This document shows positions 26,479 to 35,364 of a DNA stretch of 64,000 bases, piece by piece. Made by a program: the position numbers and the translations under genes. This DNA is from an uncultured bacterium (GTDB lineage: Bacteria; Bacillota_I; Bacilli_A; RFN20; CAG-826): contig CASEKC010000002.1 of assembly GCA_949288485.1 (NCBI GenBank), forward strand, positions 62,001 to 126,000. Reading direction: 5' to 3'. Under the pieces are notes generated by a model, which was not told where the DNA came from, searched no databases, and saw only the letters and a list, made by a program, of their open reading frames with translations. Numbering within the stretch: position 1 is the first letter of the stretch; each line of letters starts with the position of its first letter.

Positions 26479-28287
26479 ATGAGTAAAATTACTAAAGCAA
26501 AAAATATCATGCTCGAAGGCGTGCGATTTAGATATTACTTCTATTATGTCTTACTTTTTATATCGCTTTTATTTTATATGCTTGGAACATATACAACAAA
26601 AGCATTAATTGACGCGATTAATAAAGAAAGTTTTGAATCAATGGATTTTTTAGAAAAAGCTTTTTTTAATGTTTTTGGTGGATATGACTTATTAACAAAT
26701 AATCTCTGGGTTTTTGCTATTATTTTAGTAATTTTTGCACTTTTAAGTGGTGGAACTGCTGCTTTTAGATTTGTCTATAGAGCAAAAACTTCTACTCAAA
26801 TGGGTAAACAACTTCAAGATGCTTTATTTTATAAAGTTGAAAGACTTCCTTATTCTCAAGTAAAAGGAATGAAAAATGGGGATATTTTACAAACTTGTAC
26901 ACGTGATGAAGATGTTTTTAGAAGATTTTTAACTGATCACATGTATTCTATTTTTTATTCAGTTTTTATTGTAATTATCGCTGTTATTATTTTATTTATT
27001 ACAAATGTAGAAATAACCTTAATTACAATGGCTTTAATGCCTATTATGTTTGTTTATTCTTTCTTTTTAATTAAAGAAGTTAGAAGAAGATATAGAGCAA
27101 CAGATGATAGCGAAGGTGAAATGACAGCTAAGGTTGAAGAAAATCTTTCTGCAGTTAGAGTTGTTAAAGCTTTTAATAATGAAGCTTATGAAATCAATAA
27201 TTTTGAAACATATATAGATGATTATAAGAAAAAATTCATTCATTGGAGAAAAATGAGTGCATTTTTCTTCTCTTCTTCAGATATTTTTATTTTCGGTCAA
27301 ATTTTATTAACAACTGTTTTTGGTTTTTATCTATGCTATCAAAGATATGCTGATCCACTTCATTTGGCTGGAATTAGTGTTGGAACCATGGTTATTGCCT
27401 TTACTTATGCTGATACAATCGTTTGGCCTATTAGAGATTTAGCCACTATTCTTTCTAATGTTGCTAGAGCATATGCCGCAGTAGAAAGAATAAACATTCT
27501 TTTAGATTCTCCAAATGAAGATATTTATACCGGAGAAAAACCTGTAATTAAAGGCGATATTGAATTCAAACATGTTTCATTTGCTTTCCCAGATGAGCCA
27601 GATAGAAATGCTATAAAAGATGTTTCTTTTAGTGTAAAAGCTGGCCAAACTGTTGCAATTATGGGTAAAACAGGTAGCGGAAAATCTACTTTAGCTTATT
27701 TGCTCAATAGACTTTACGATTATCAAAGCGGTGAAATTGATATTGATGGAATGAATATTCAAAAAATTGAGAAAGCATGGCTTAGAAAAAATATTGCATT
27801 AATTTTACAAGAACCATTCCTTTTTTCTAAAACTATTAAAGATAACTTAACAATCGGAAAAAAAGATGTAACTGAAGACGATATTAAAAAGGCCACAAAA
27901 ATATCCCAAATTCACGACTCAATCAATAAATTCCAATTCGGTTACGATACACCTGTTGGAGAAAGAGGAACAACCCTTTCTGGTGGACAAAAACAAAGAG
28001 TCGCAATTGCAAGAAGTTTAATTTTAAATTCGCCAGTTTTAATTTTCGATGACTCATTATCTGCGGTTGATACCGAAACTGACTATAACATTAGACAAGC
28101 TTTAAAAAATCGCGATACTAAATCAACAACTATTATCATTACTCATAGAATTGCTACTGCAAAAGATGCTGATTTAATTATTGTATTAAATAATGGAAAA
28201 ATTGAAGCAATGGGTAAACATGATGATTTAGTAAATAAAGAGGGATTATATTCAAGAATTTATAAAATTCAAACAAAAATGGAGTAA
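26479..28287 (+). CDS. ABC exporter half-transporter, subunit A (degenerate Walker B)
   Basis: A 602-residue membrane-ATPase fusion: six TM helices in residues ~20-330, ATPase domain from ~360. Walker A is GKTGSGKST, the signature is the canonical LSGGQKQR, and the His switch is ITHRIATA. Walker B reads VLIFDDSLSAVD, with Asp in place of the catalytic Glu. This is the pattern of heterodimeric exporters such as BmrCD and TM287/288, in which one of two ATP sites is inactive. Partner is the next gene, three bases on. Substrate unknown; multidrug or lipid export are likely classes. Confidence 0.93.
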   Translation: MSKITKAKNIMLEGVRFRYYFYYVLLFISLLFYMLGTYTTKALIDAINKESFESMDFLEKAFFNVFGGYDLLTNNLWVFAIILVIFALLSGGTAAFRFVYRAKTSTQMGKQLQDALFYKVERLPYSQVKGMKNGDILQTCTRDEDVFRRFLTDHMYSIFYSVFIVIIAVIILFITNVEITLITMALMPIMFVYSFFLIKEVRRRYRATDDSEGEMTAKVEENLSAVRVVKAFNNEAYEINNFETYIDDYKKKFIHWRKMSAFFFSSSDIFIFGQILLTTVFGFYLCYQRYADPLHLAGISVGTMVIAFTYADTIVWPIRDLATILSNVARAYAAVERINILLDSPNEDIYTGEKPVIKGDIEFKHVSFAFPDEPDRNAIKDVSFSVKAGQTVAIMGKTGSGKSTLAYLLNRLYDYQSGEIDIDGMNIQKIEKAWLRKNIALILQEPFLFSKTIKDNLTIGKKDVTEDDIKKATKISQIHDSINKFQFGYDTPVGERGTTLSGGQKQRVAIARSLILNSPVLIFDDSLSAVDTETDYNIRQALKNRDTKSTTIIITHRIATAKDADLIIVLNNGKIEAMGKHDDLVNKEGLYSRIYKIQTKME

Positions 28288-28290
28288 TTT

Positions 28291-30234
28291 ATGGCAAGCG
28301 CATACGTTGAAGAAAGTGTTGTAACTGATAAGTTGAACTTCTCTGTTTGGATTAAAACAGTTAAGTATATTAAAAAACTATGGCCAATAGTTATAGTTTT
28401 ACTTTTGTGTATGCTTTTTCAAGCATTCTATGATTCTTCTTTTGTTCCTGTTGCTAACGCAGCTTTAATTGCTGCTTTTGAAGATAACGGACCTCTTTTC
28501 GGGGGAGATGTTAATATTTGGAATGTTTTATTAAATTTTAATATTTTAGGAATTCCATTTATTTTATCTTTTAAAAACTACTTAATTTTAGCAATTGTTC
28601 TTGTTGTTGTAAGATCATTTGCTATGTTTGGACTTTTCTTTTCAATGAATTACATTGAAATGGAAATTATGACTCAACTTAGAAGAGATGCTTTTAAAAG
28701 AATTCAAGAATTATCATTCTCATATTTTGATAAAACTCCTTCAGGTTGGCTAATTGCCCGTTTAAATAACGATGCCGCTAGTATCGGTGAAGTTTTATCT
28801 TATTCTGTTTTAAGAATTTTCCAAATTTCTTTTTCACTTATCTTTACATTAATTACAATGTTTAGCCAATCATGGCAATTATCATTAATTATTCTTGCAA
28901 CAACTCCATTAATTTTTGTCGTTGTTATGGTATTTGAAAAATTGATCTTAAAATTCTCTCGTATTGCTCGTAGCGCTTATTCTTATTTTGTCGGTTGGCT
29001 TGCTGAATCAATTAACGGAAATAAAACAATCAAAACAATGGCAATTGAAGAGACAATTAAAGAAGAATGTGAAGAAATTACGGATGATGTTAGAAAAAAG
29101 AGATTAAAAACTCAAAGAACTAGCGGATTCTTCTGGCCTTGTGTCGACTTTCTTTCTTATATTACAACAGCAATCATAATTTTAGTTGTTCCAATTTTTA
29201 ATGATAATCACATCATTATTATTAATGCTGCTATGCTCGTTTTATTTATCAACTTTGTATCTCACATTTATAACCCAATTAGACAATTTGCCGAAATATT
29301 TGCTGATTTAATGGGAACTCAAGCAAGTGTTGAAAAATTATTCATGTTAATTGATACAAAACCAACATTAGTTGATACTCCTGCAGTTATTAAAAAATAT
29401 GGCGATATTTTTAATAATAAAACCGAAAATTTTGAACCTTTAGAAGGCGATATCCAATTTGACCATGTTTCTTTTTCTTATAACCCAGAAATTGAAGTTT
29501 TACACGATTTAAATTTACATATCGAAAAAGGTACTTCGTTAGCAATTGTTGGCGAAACTGGAAGTGGAAAATCTACAACCGTCAATCTACTTTGTAGATT
29601 CTACGAACCTACAAAGGGAAAAATCTTAATTGATGGAGTTGATTATAAGGAAAGAAGTGTTGGTTGGTTAAGAAGTAACATTGGATTTGTTCAACAAACT
29701 CCTTTTATCTTTAAAGGAACAATCAACGATAACATTCGTTATGGAAAACTTGATGCAACTGATGAAGAAATTATAAAAGTATGTAAAGAACTCGATATTC
29801 ATAATTTCATTATGTCGCTTAAAGATGGTTATAATACTTATCTTAAAGATGGCGGAAATGAATTATCTCAAGGACAAAAACAACTTATTTCTTTTGCTAG
29901 AGCAATCGTTAGAAATCCAAAAATTTTAATCTTAGATGAAGCAACTTCTTCTATTGATACTGAAACTGAGCACGATATTCAAGGTGCTATTAATAAGATG
30001 CTTGTTGGAAGAACATCATTAATTATCGCTCACCGTTTATCTACGATTGTCGATGCTTCAAGAATATTAGTTATGAAAGATGGTGTTGTAGTTGAAGATG
30101 GAAATCATAAGAGTCTGATGGAGAAAAAAGGATATTATCATAAGCTTTATACAAACCAATTTAAAGAACTCAATATTGGCGAACAAATTGATCAATACGA
30201 AGATCAAATCGTAAACAAAAATATTAATATTTAG
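28291..30234 (+). CDS. ABC exporter half-transporter, subunit B
   Basis: A 647-residue partner of the preceding protein. A long external loop follows TM1. The ATPase domain has Walker A GETGSGKST, Walker B LILDEATSSID with the catalytic Glu, and His in AHRLSTI. The signature reads LSQGQKQL instead of LSGGQ. Together, A's Walker B (Asp) and B's signature form the degenerate site, while B's Walker B and A's LSGGQ form the competent one. This complementarity supports a functional heterodimer. Terminator at 30233-30265. Confidence 0.94.
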   Translation: MASAYVEESVVTDKLNFSVWIKTVKYIKKLWPIVIVLLLCMLFQAFYDSSFVPVANAALIAAFEDNGPLFGGDVNIWNVLLNFNILGIPFILSFKNYLILAIVLVVVRSFAMFGLFFSMNYIEMEIMTQLRRDAFKRIQELSFSYFDKTPSGWLIARLNNDAASIGEVLSYSVLRIFQISFSLIFTLITMFSQSWQLSLIILATTPLIFVVVMVFEKLILKFSRIARSAYSYFVGWLAESINGNKTIKTMAIEETIKEECEEITDDVRKKRLKTQRTSGFFWPCVDFLSYITTAIIILVVPIFNDNHIIIINAAMLVLFINFVSHIYNPIRQFAEIFADLMGTQASVEKLFMLIDTKPTLVDTPAVIKKYGDIFNNKTENFEPLEGDIQFDHVSFSYNPEIEVLHDLNLHIEKGTSLAIVGETGSGKSTTVNLLCRFYEPTKGKILIDGVDYKERSVGWLRSNIGFVQQTPFIFKGTINDNIRYGKLDATDEEIIKVCKELDIHNFIMSLKDGYNTYLKDGGNELSQGQKQLISFARAIVRNPKILILDEATSSIDTETEHDIQGAINKMLVGRTSLIIAHRLSTIVDASRILVMKDGVVVEDGNHKSLMEKKGYYHKLYTNQFKELNIGEQIDQYEDQIVNKNINI

Positions 30235-30265
30235 AGATTTATTATAAAAATAAATCTCTTTTTTT
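30233..30265 (+). terminator. Intrinsic terminator after the ABC exporter operon
   Basis: A 10-bp stem AGAGATTTAT/ATAAATCTCT with a T-run, overlapping the stop codon of the upstream gene. Confidence 0.9.
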
Positions 30266-30331
30266 ATATAATTTAATTGCACCAAAAATAATATGTATAT
30301 CTCTTATTAATTAAATAAACGAGGTGAGAGT

Positions 30332-31651
30332 ATGAAAAATATAGTTAAATTTTTATTTTCTTTTGCGATTATCCCTTTTTCTTTAACTTCTTGTATGAAT
30401 AGTAATGTCGCAACTTTAATTTATGAAAGTAAAGACAAAGTTAAATTAGATAGCGAATATATTTATAGTGAACCATATCAAACTTTTGAAAAATCAACTT
30501 TATCATTTGCTTCAAAATTTTCTTCTTATATTTATCAAGATTATAAAAATACTTATGATAATTTAGTTATATCGCCTGCTTCAATGTATATGGGTTTAGC
30601 TATGGCAGCTGCTTCAGCAAATAATTCATCAAGAGAAGAAATATTAAAAGCTTTAAATATTTCTTCATATGATGAATTAATTGATAATATTCCTACATTT
30701 TATTCTCTATTAAATGATGAAAATCATTTTGGTGTAACTAATTTTACTAATTCTTTATGGCTTGATACAAAATGTGAATTTAAAGATGAAGGATTAAAAG
30801 AGTTAAGCAATAATTTTTTTACAACTTCTTACTATGGAGATTTTTTTAACCAAAATAAAGAAATGAATAAATCTATTCAAAGCTATGTTAAAGATAAAAC
30901 TAAAGGATTAATTAATAACGAGTTTAAATTTAGTGAAAACACAATGCTTGTTTTATTAAATATTCTTTATTATAAAGATATTTGGAATGAGCTCGGTGAT
31001 GATTTGCCTTATTTTACCAAAGAAATTGAATTTAAAAATAAAAATGGTGAAATAAGTAAAAAGGAATTTTTAGAAGGTTATTATAATGTAGGTCAAGTGT
31101 ATGAAAGTGAAAAATATGAAACTTTCTATACTAAAACAAGAAGAAATTACACCCTTCAATTTATTAAACCAAAAGAAGGATATTCAATTGATGAAGTATT
31201 TAATGAATCAACAATTAAAGAGATTGAAAATATTGAAAGTTATAATCCTTATGATGAAGTAAATAAAATTAGATATCACACCAGAACAATTTTTCCTGAA
31301 TTTGAAGGTGAATTTAATGAAGATTTACTTGATTTTATGAAAAATAGATTTAATCTTCTTAATTCTACTAACGAAGTTTTAGCAGATTTCTCATCAATTA
31401 TAAAAGAAGATTTCTTAAAAGAAAGTAATGTATTTATATCTACTATTATTCATATTACTAAATTAAAGGTAAATAAAAAAGGAATTGAAGGAGCAGCCGT
31501 TACAGCTATAGGAGAAGATGGAGCAACTGGCGATGGTCCAATAGAATATAAAGATATTTATAAAGATTTTATAATTGATAAAACATTCGGATTCTATATT
31601 AAAGATAGTAATGGAAACATCATTTTTTCAGGTGTAATTAATAAAATCTAA
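30332..31651 (+). CDS. Lipoprotein serpin (serine protease inhibitor family)
   Basis: A 439-residue serpin anchored by a lipoprotein signal (lipobox SLTSC, C21). Serpin landmarks in order: NLVISPASMYMGLAMAAA (residues 77-94), the shutter-type SYVKDKTKGLINNEF (184-198), ADFSSI (351-356), the HITKLKVNKKGIEGAAVTA hinge (374-392) and the C-terminal FGFYIKDSNGNIIFSG (419-434). The small-residue hinge EGAAVTA is what inhibitory serpins need for loop insertion. The reactive loop is about 392-410 and acidic/Gly-rich, so the target protease cannot be named. A surface inhibitor protecting against host or gut proteases is plausible. Own AGGTGAG ribosome binding site. Confidence 0.92.
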   Translation: MKNIVKFLFSFAIIPFSLTSCMNSNVATLIYESKDKVKLDSEYIYSEPYQTFEKSTLSFASKFSSYIYQDYKNTYDNLVISPASMYMGLAMAAASANNSSREEILKALNISSYDELIDNIPTFYSLLNDENHFGVTNFTNSLWLDTKCEFKDEGLKELSNNFFTTSYYGDFFNQNKEMNKSIQSYVKDKTKGLINNEFKFSENTMLVLLNILYYKDIWNELGDDLPYFTKEIEFKNKNGEISKKEFLEGYYNVGQVYESEKYETFYTKTRRNYTLQFIKPKEGYSIDEVFNESTIKEIENIESYNPYDEVNKIRYHTRTIFPEFEGEFNEDLLDFMKNRFNLLNSTNEVLADFSSIIKEDFLKESNVFISTIIHITKLKVNKKGIEGAAVTAIGEDGATGDGPIEYKDIYKDFIIDKTFGFYIKDSNGNIIFSGVINKI

Positions 31652-31664
31652 TTTAATATACTAA

Positions 31665-32219
31665 TTATCTAAATTTATAAAAATAATCGTATTTAGTTAA
31701 ATAAGTATATCTAATAAAAACATCTTTTCCTTTTATATTTTCTACTCTTATTATATTCATATCCTTAAAAGAAGCATTTTTCATAACTTTATAAGATGCA
31801 ATGTTATCGACATTGCATCTTATTTTTATTTTGTTTATTAATACTTCATTAAATAAATATTTAGTAACTCCTTTTAAAGCTTCACTCATTAAACCTTTAT
31901 TTTGATAGTTAGGATTTAATACATAACCAAGTTCAACTTCTTCTTTATTTAAATCTAAAGAAACAACATCAATACAACCGATAAGTTTATTATTTTCTTT
32001 ATAACGAATCGCCCATCTAAAAGTTTTATTATCGTATTTACACGCAACATTTTTTAAATAATCTTTTGCTTCATCAATACTTTTATATTGATTCCGCGTT
32101 AAAAATTTAACGACTTCCTTATTAGAAGCGTATTCATATAAATCTAAATAATCGTTTTCATTAAACTTAGTTAAAACTAAGTTATCTAAAGATATAATAT
32201 TTGTCCCGATAAAATTCAT
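31665..32219 (-). CDS. GNAT-family N-acetyltransferase (RimJ/RimL type)
   Basis: A 184-residue acetyltransferase. It opens with NLVLTKFNENDYLDLYEYASN, and the acetyl-CoA site is near VELGYVLNPNYQNKGLMSEALKGV (motif A, with Q-x-K-G in place of the classic R/Q-x-x-G-x-G/A), followed by RCNVDNIASYKVMKNASF. Proteins of this type acetylate ribosomal proteins, peptides or small amines; the substrate is not evident. Convergent with the serpin gene, with 13 bases between. Confidence 0.88.
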   Translation of the reverse strand: MNFIGTNIISLDNLVLTKFNENDYLDLYEYASNKEVVKFLTRNQYKSIDEAKDYLKNVACKYDNKTFRWAIRYKENNKLIGCIDVVSLDLNKEEVELGYVLNPNYQNKGLMSEALKGVTKYLFNEVLINKIKIRCNVDNIASYKVMKNASFKDMNIIRVENIKGKDVFIRYTYLTKYDYFYKFR

Positions 32220-32279
32220 ATAGGCTGATATTACAATTATATTAAAATTGTTTAAAAAGTGAATATTTTTTCTTTTGAA

Positions 32280-32335
32280 AACCTTGTCTAGTAAGACGTC
32301 GACGTAGGTTGTGGCGGGAATAATGAAATTTAATC
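32280..32335. other. GC-rich structured element of unknown function
   Basis: A GC-richer stretch in an AT-rich gap. AACCT (32280-32284) pairs with AGGTT (32306-32310), enclosing two small hairpins, GTCT-AGTA-AGAC (32286-32297) and ACGT-CG-ACGT (32296-32305, sharing two bases), then GTGGCGGGAA and ATCCC as a further weak stem. It lies between the ATPase terminator and the GNAT promoter region. No known RNA class matched. Confidence 0.35.
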
Positions 32336-32349
32336 CCTTATAATATAGG

Positions 32350-32386
32350 AAAAAAAGAAAACCACTGAACTGAAATTCAGTGGTTT
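32350..32386 (-). terminator. Intrinsic terminator after the P-type ATPase gene
   Basis: An 11-bp stem AAACCACTGAA/TTCAGTGGTTT followed on the minus strand by TTTTCTTTTTTT. Confidence 0.9.
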
Positions 32387-32402
32387 ATATATCTTTTATT
32401 AA

Positions 32403-35159
32403 TTATGCATTTACTTGATCTTTTTCTTTAACCTTCTTAATTACCCACATAACAAATACGCTAATTTCATGAATAATTAATGGAACGATAGCAAGACATG
32501 CGGTAATAATCCATTCAAAGCCATCAAAGTTAGATGTAGAGAAGAAATCATTGAAGACAGGGACTTCAACAACTAAAAGTTGTAATGCTAATCCAACAAG
32601 GAAAGCAACTAACATCATCCAGTTTTTATTTTTAAATACGTGGATAAACGATCTTCTTGTATTAGACATACCTAACATATGGAAAAGTTGAGATACAGCT
32701 AAAACAGTAAATGCAACGGTTTGACAATGGTGTAATTCTTCACCATCTAAATTGACCAAGAAATCATATGATAATTGCCAATTATTGAAGTGAGCAGCTG
32801 TTAAAAGGAATCCAGCTATAGTGATAACAGCAATAACTAATCCATAACCAAAGGTTGCAAAGTATCCTCCGTGAGCAAAGATTGATTCATTAGGATTACG
32901 AGGTTTATCTTTCATATTTAATGGGTCTTTTGGATCCATACCTAATGAAATTGCAGGTAATGAATCAGTAATTAAGTTAACCCATAATAAGTGGATAGCA
33001 ATTAATGGTGCTGGGAAGCCCATACAAATCATAAAGAACATTGCAAAAACTTCACCCATATTGCATGAAAGAAGGAATAAAACTGTCTTTTTTATATTTG
33101 CATAAATTCCTCTTCCTTCTTCAACTGCTTTTTCAATTGAAGCGAAGTTATCATCGGTTAATACCATATCTGCCGCACCTTTAGCAACATCTGTACCGGT
33201 AATACCCATTGCAATACCAATATCAGCAGCTTTAAGTGAAGGTGCATCGTTAACTCCATCACCAGTCATAGCACAAATATTACCATTAGCTTTAAATGCT
33301 TTAACAATACTAACTTTATTTTCTGGAGAAACACGAGCAAATACCCTGACAGTTTTGCAAACTTCTTGTAACTCTGTTTCACTTAATGCATCGATTTCTT
33401 TACCAGTCATACATTGATTAATATCGTTAACAATACCTAAATCTTTAGCAATAGCAAAAGCAGTATCTTTGTGATCGCCAGTAATCATAACTGTTGTAAT
33501 ACCTGCACCTTTGAAACTTGCAACAGCACCTTTAGCTTCTGGACGAGGTGGGTCAATCATAGCAACTAATCCAACGAAAATAAGTTCATTTTCATCAATA
33601 GTATTATTATTTTTATAGGCTAAAGCTAATGATCTTAATGCTTTTGAAGAGAAATATGTATTTGCTTCATTAATTTTTTCAATATCTTCATTAGTTATTT
33701 CTCTAACTTTATCACCATCTTGAATATATTTTGTAAAACTAAGAATTGAATCTAAAGCACCTTTTGTATATTGAACAATGCTTCCGTCTTCTTTCTTATG
33801 AAGAGTGGACATCATTTTTCTAACACTATCAAAAGGTAACTCATTAATTCTTGGTTCAGCTTTTTCTAAATCTTTTTTATGTAAATCGAAAACATTTGCA
33901 AAAGCAACTAAAGCAATTTCAGTAGGGTCACCATATAAACCTTCATCAACAGTTGCATTAGAACATAAAGACATTCCAGCAGCTAATGTTTTAAGTTCAA
34001 GTGCATTATTTTCTGTTTTAAAATTATCTTCTTTATAAAATTTGCCAGGTAAATAAGCTTCAACAACAGTCATCTTATTTTGAGTTAAAGTACCTGTTTT
34101 ATCACTACAAACAACTTTAACAGCGCCAAGAGTTTCAACGGATGGTAATTTTCTAACGATTGTGTTTGCTTTTACCATTCTTCTAACACCAATTGCAAGA
34201 ACAATAGTAACGACTGCTGGTAAACCTTCAGGAATAGCTGCAACAGCTAAAGCAATTGAAGCAAGAATTGAATCCATCCAACCTTCAACACTTCCAATAT
34301 CGCCATGAACAGCAAGCCAAATAATATCAGCAATTAAAACAACGATAATAATTACTAAGGTTAAAATACCTAAAATTTTTGATAATTGAGCAAGTTTCTT
34401 TTGTAAAGGTGTTTCTTGTTCTTCTTCATTATCTAAAGCACCTGCAATTTTACCAATTTGAGTATTCATTCCAGTATTTGTAACAATACCTTTGCCTCTA
34501 CCATAAGTAACAGGTGTTGACATAAATGCCATATTTACTTGGTCACCAAGCGCAACAGATTGAGAAAAGACCATATCATCTTTTTTATCAACAGGGACAG
34601 ACTCACCTGTTAAAGAAGATTCGTTAGCTTTTAAGTTAATTGCTTCGATAAGTCTTAAATCGGCTCCAATTGTGTCGCCTTCTTCTAAAATAACGATGTC
34701 ACCAGGAACAAGTTGTTCACTTTTGATTTTAAATCTTTTTCCATCTCTAATAACAGTTGATTCAGGTGAAGACATCTTTTTTAAAGCTTCAAGTGAAGTT
34801 TCAGCTTTCTTTTCTTGGACAGTCCCAATAATTGCATTAAGTAAAACAACTATCAAGATGATAATAATATCAGCCCAATCGCCTTCTTCTCCTTGCATAA
34901 TATTAACGATAGAGATAATTAAAGTAACGAGAACAGCAGCAAAAAGAACATAAATCATTGGATCTGCAAGTTGAGAAAGAAAGATCATGAAAATATTTCT
35001 TTTTTTCTTTTCGGCCAACTTATTAGGACCATACTTCTCTAATCGAGCCTTTGCTTCTTCGCTACTTAAGCCTTTTTCAACATCACTTGAAAGATATGTG
35101 ACCGTATCTTTTGCAGAAAGTGTTTCAAAGGCAACAGTACGATTTTCTTTTGTTTCCAT
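32403..35159 (-). CDS. P2-type cation-exporting ATPase (Ca2+/Mn2+)
   Basis: A 918-residue P-type ATPase of the SERCA/PMR1 group. TGES is at 184-187, PEGLP of M4 at 310-314, the phosphorylated Asp is D353 in CSDKTGTLTQ, and the hinge is MTGDGVNDAPSLKAADIG. M6 has the NLITDSLPA ion-site motif. Ten hydrophobic helices are seen. Family members are usually labelled calcium pumps, but this gene is preceded by a yybP-ykoY manganese riboswitch (35184-35281), which points to Mn2+ export. Monocistronic, with a clear terminator. Confidence 0.95.
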   Translation of the reverse strand: METKENRTVAFETLSAKDTVTYLSSDVEKGLSSEEAKARLEKYGPNKLAEKKKRNIFMIFLSQLADPMIYVLFAAVLVTLIISIVNIMQGEEGDWADIIIILIVVLLNAIIGTVQEKKAETSLEALKKMSSPESTVIRDGKRFKIKSEQLVPGDIVILEEGDTIGADLRLIEAINLKANESSLTGESVPVDKKDDMVFSQSVALGDQVNMAFMSTPVTYGRGKGIVTNTGMNTQIGKIAGALDNEEEQETPLQKKLAQLSKILGILTLVIIIVVLIADIIWLAVHGDIGSVEGWMDSILASIALAVAAIPEGLPAVVTIVLAIGVRRMVKANTIVRKLPSVETLGAVKVVCSDKTGTLTQNKMTVVEAYLPGKFYKEDNFKTENNALELKTLAAGMSLCSNATVDEGLYGDPTEIALVAFANVFDLHKKDLEKAEPRINELPFDSVRKMMSTLHKKEDGSIVQYTKGALDSILSFTKYIQDGDKVREITNEDIEKINEANTYFSSKALRSLALAYKNNNTIDENELIFVGLVAMIDPPRPEAKGAVASFKGAGITTVMITGDHKDTAFAIAKDLGIVNDINQCMTGKEIDALSETELQEVCKTVRVFARVSPENKVSIVKAFKANGNICAMTGDGVNDAPSLKAADIGIAMGITGTDVAKGAADMVLTDDNFASIEKAVEEGRGIYANIKKTVLFLLSCNMGEVFAMFFMICMGFPAPLIAIHLLWVNLITDSLPAISLGMDPKDPLNMKDKPRNPNESIFAHGGYFATFGYGLVIAVITIAGFLLTAAHFNNWQLSYDFLVNLDGEELHHCQTVAFTVLAVSQLFHMLGMSNTRRSFIHVFKNKNWMMLVAFLVGLALQLLVVEVPVFNDFFSTSNFDGFEWIITACLAIVPLIIHEISVFVMWVIKKVKEKDQVNA

Positions 35160-35183
35160 TTTTTTCTCCTAAAAATTATCAGT

Positions 35184-35281
35184 TATTTAGTCTTGCTAAG
35201 AAATATCTTGTTATATCCGGATTTATATAAGTTTTAAAATCGTGATTGTCGAATAATAACTTAAAAGCTACTCCCTAAATA
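35184..35281 (-). promoter_or_regulatory. yybP-ykoY manganese riboswitch
   Basis: On the minus strand the leader has TATTTAGGGAGTAGC at the 5' end and GCAAGACTAAATA at the 3' end. The arms TATTTAG (35281-35275) and CTAAATA (35190-35184) form P1, and GGGAGTAGC and GCAAGAC are the family's conserved strands. CCGG lies in the second arm. The regulatory step is not obvious: no T-run hairpin follows and the SD (AGGAG) is close behind. Confidence 0.82.
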
Positions 35282-35289
35282 CGACAATT

Positions 35290-35295
35290 ATTATA
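35290..35295 (-). promoter_or_regulatory. -10 element of the riboswitch-ATPase transcript
   Basis: TTGCTATAAT on the minus strand, an extended -10 box (TGC-TATAAT), placing the start within a few bases of the riboswitch P1 stem. The -35 is weak. Confidence 0.6.
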
Positions 35296-35331
35296 GCAAA
35301 AAATTATCCATTTAAAAGTTAAAATTAAAAA

Positions 35332-35357
35332 GATTCTTAATAATATTATTAAGAATC
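35332..35357 (-). terminator. Intrinsic terminator after the transporter-glycosidase gene
   Basis: A perfect 26-bp palindrome GATTCTTAATAAT/ATTATTAAGAATC followed on the minus strand by TTTTTAATTTT, seven bases past the stop codon. Confidence 0.8.
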
Positions 35358-35364
35358 ATAGAAT

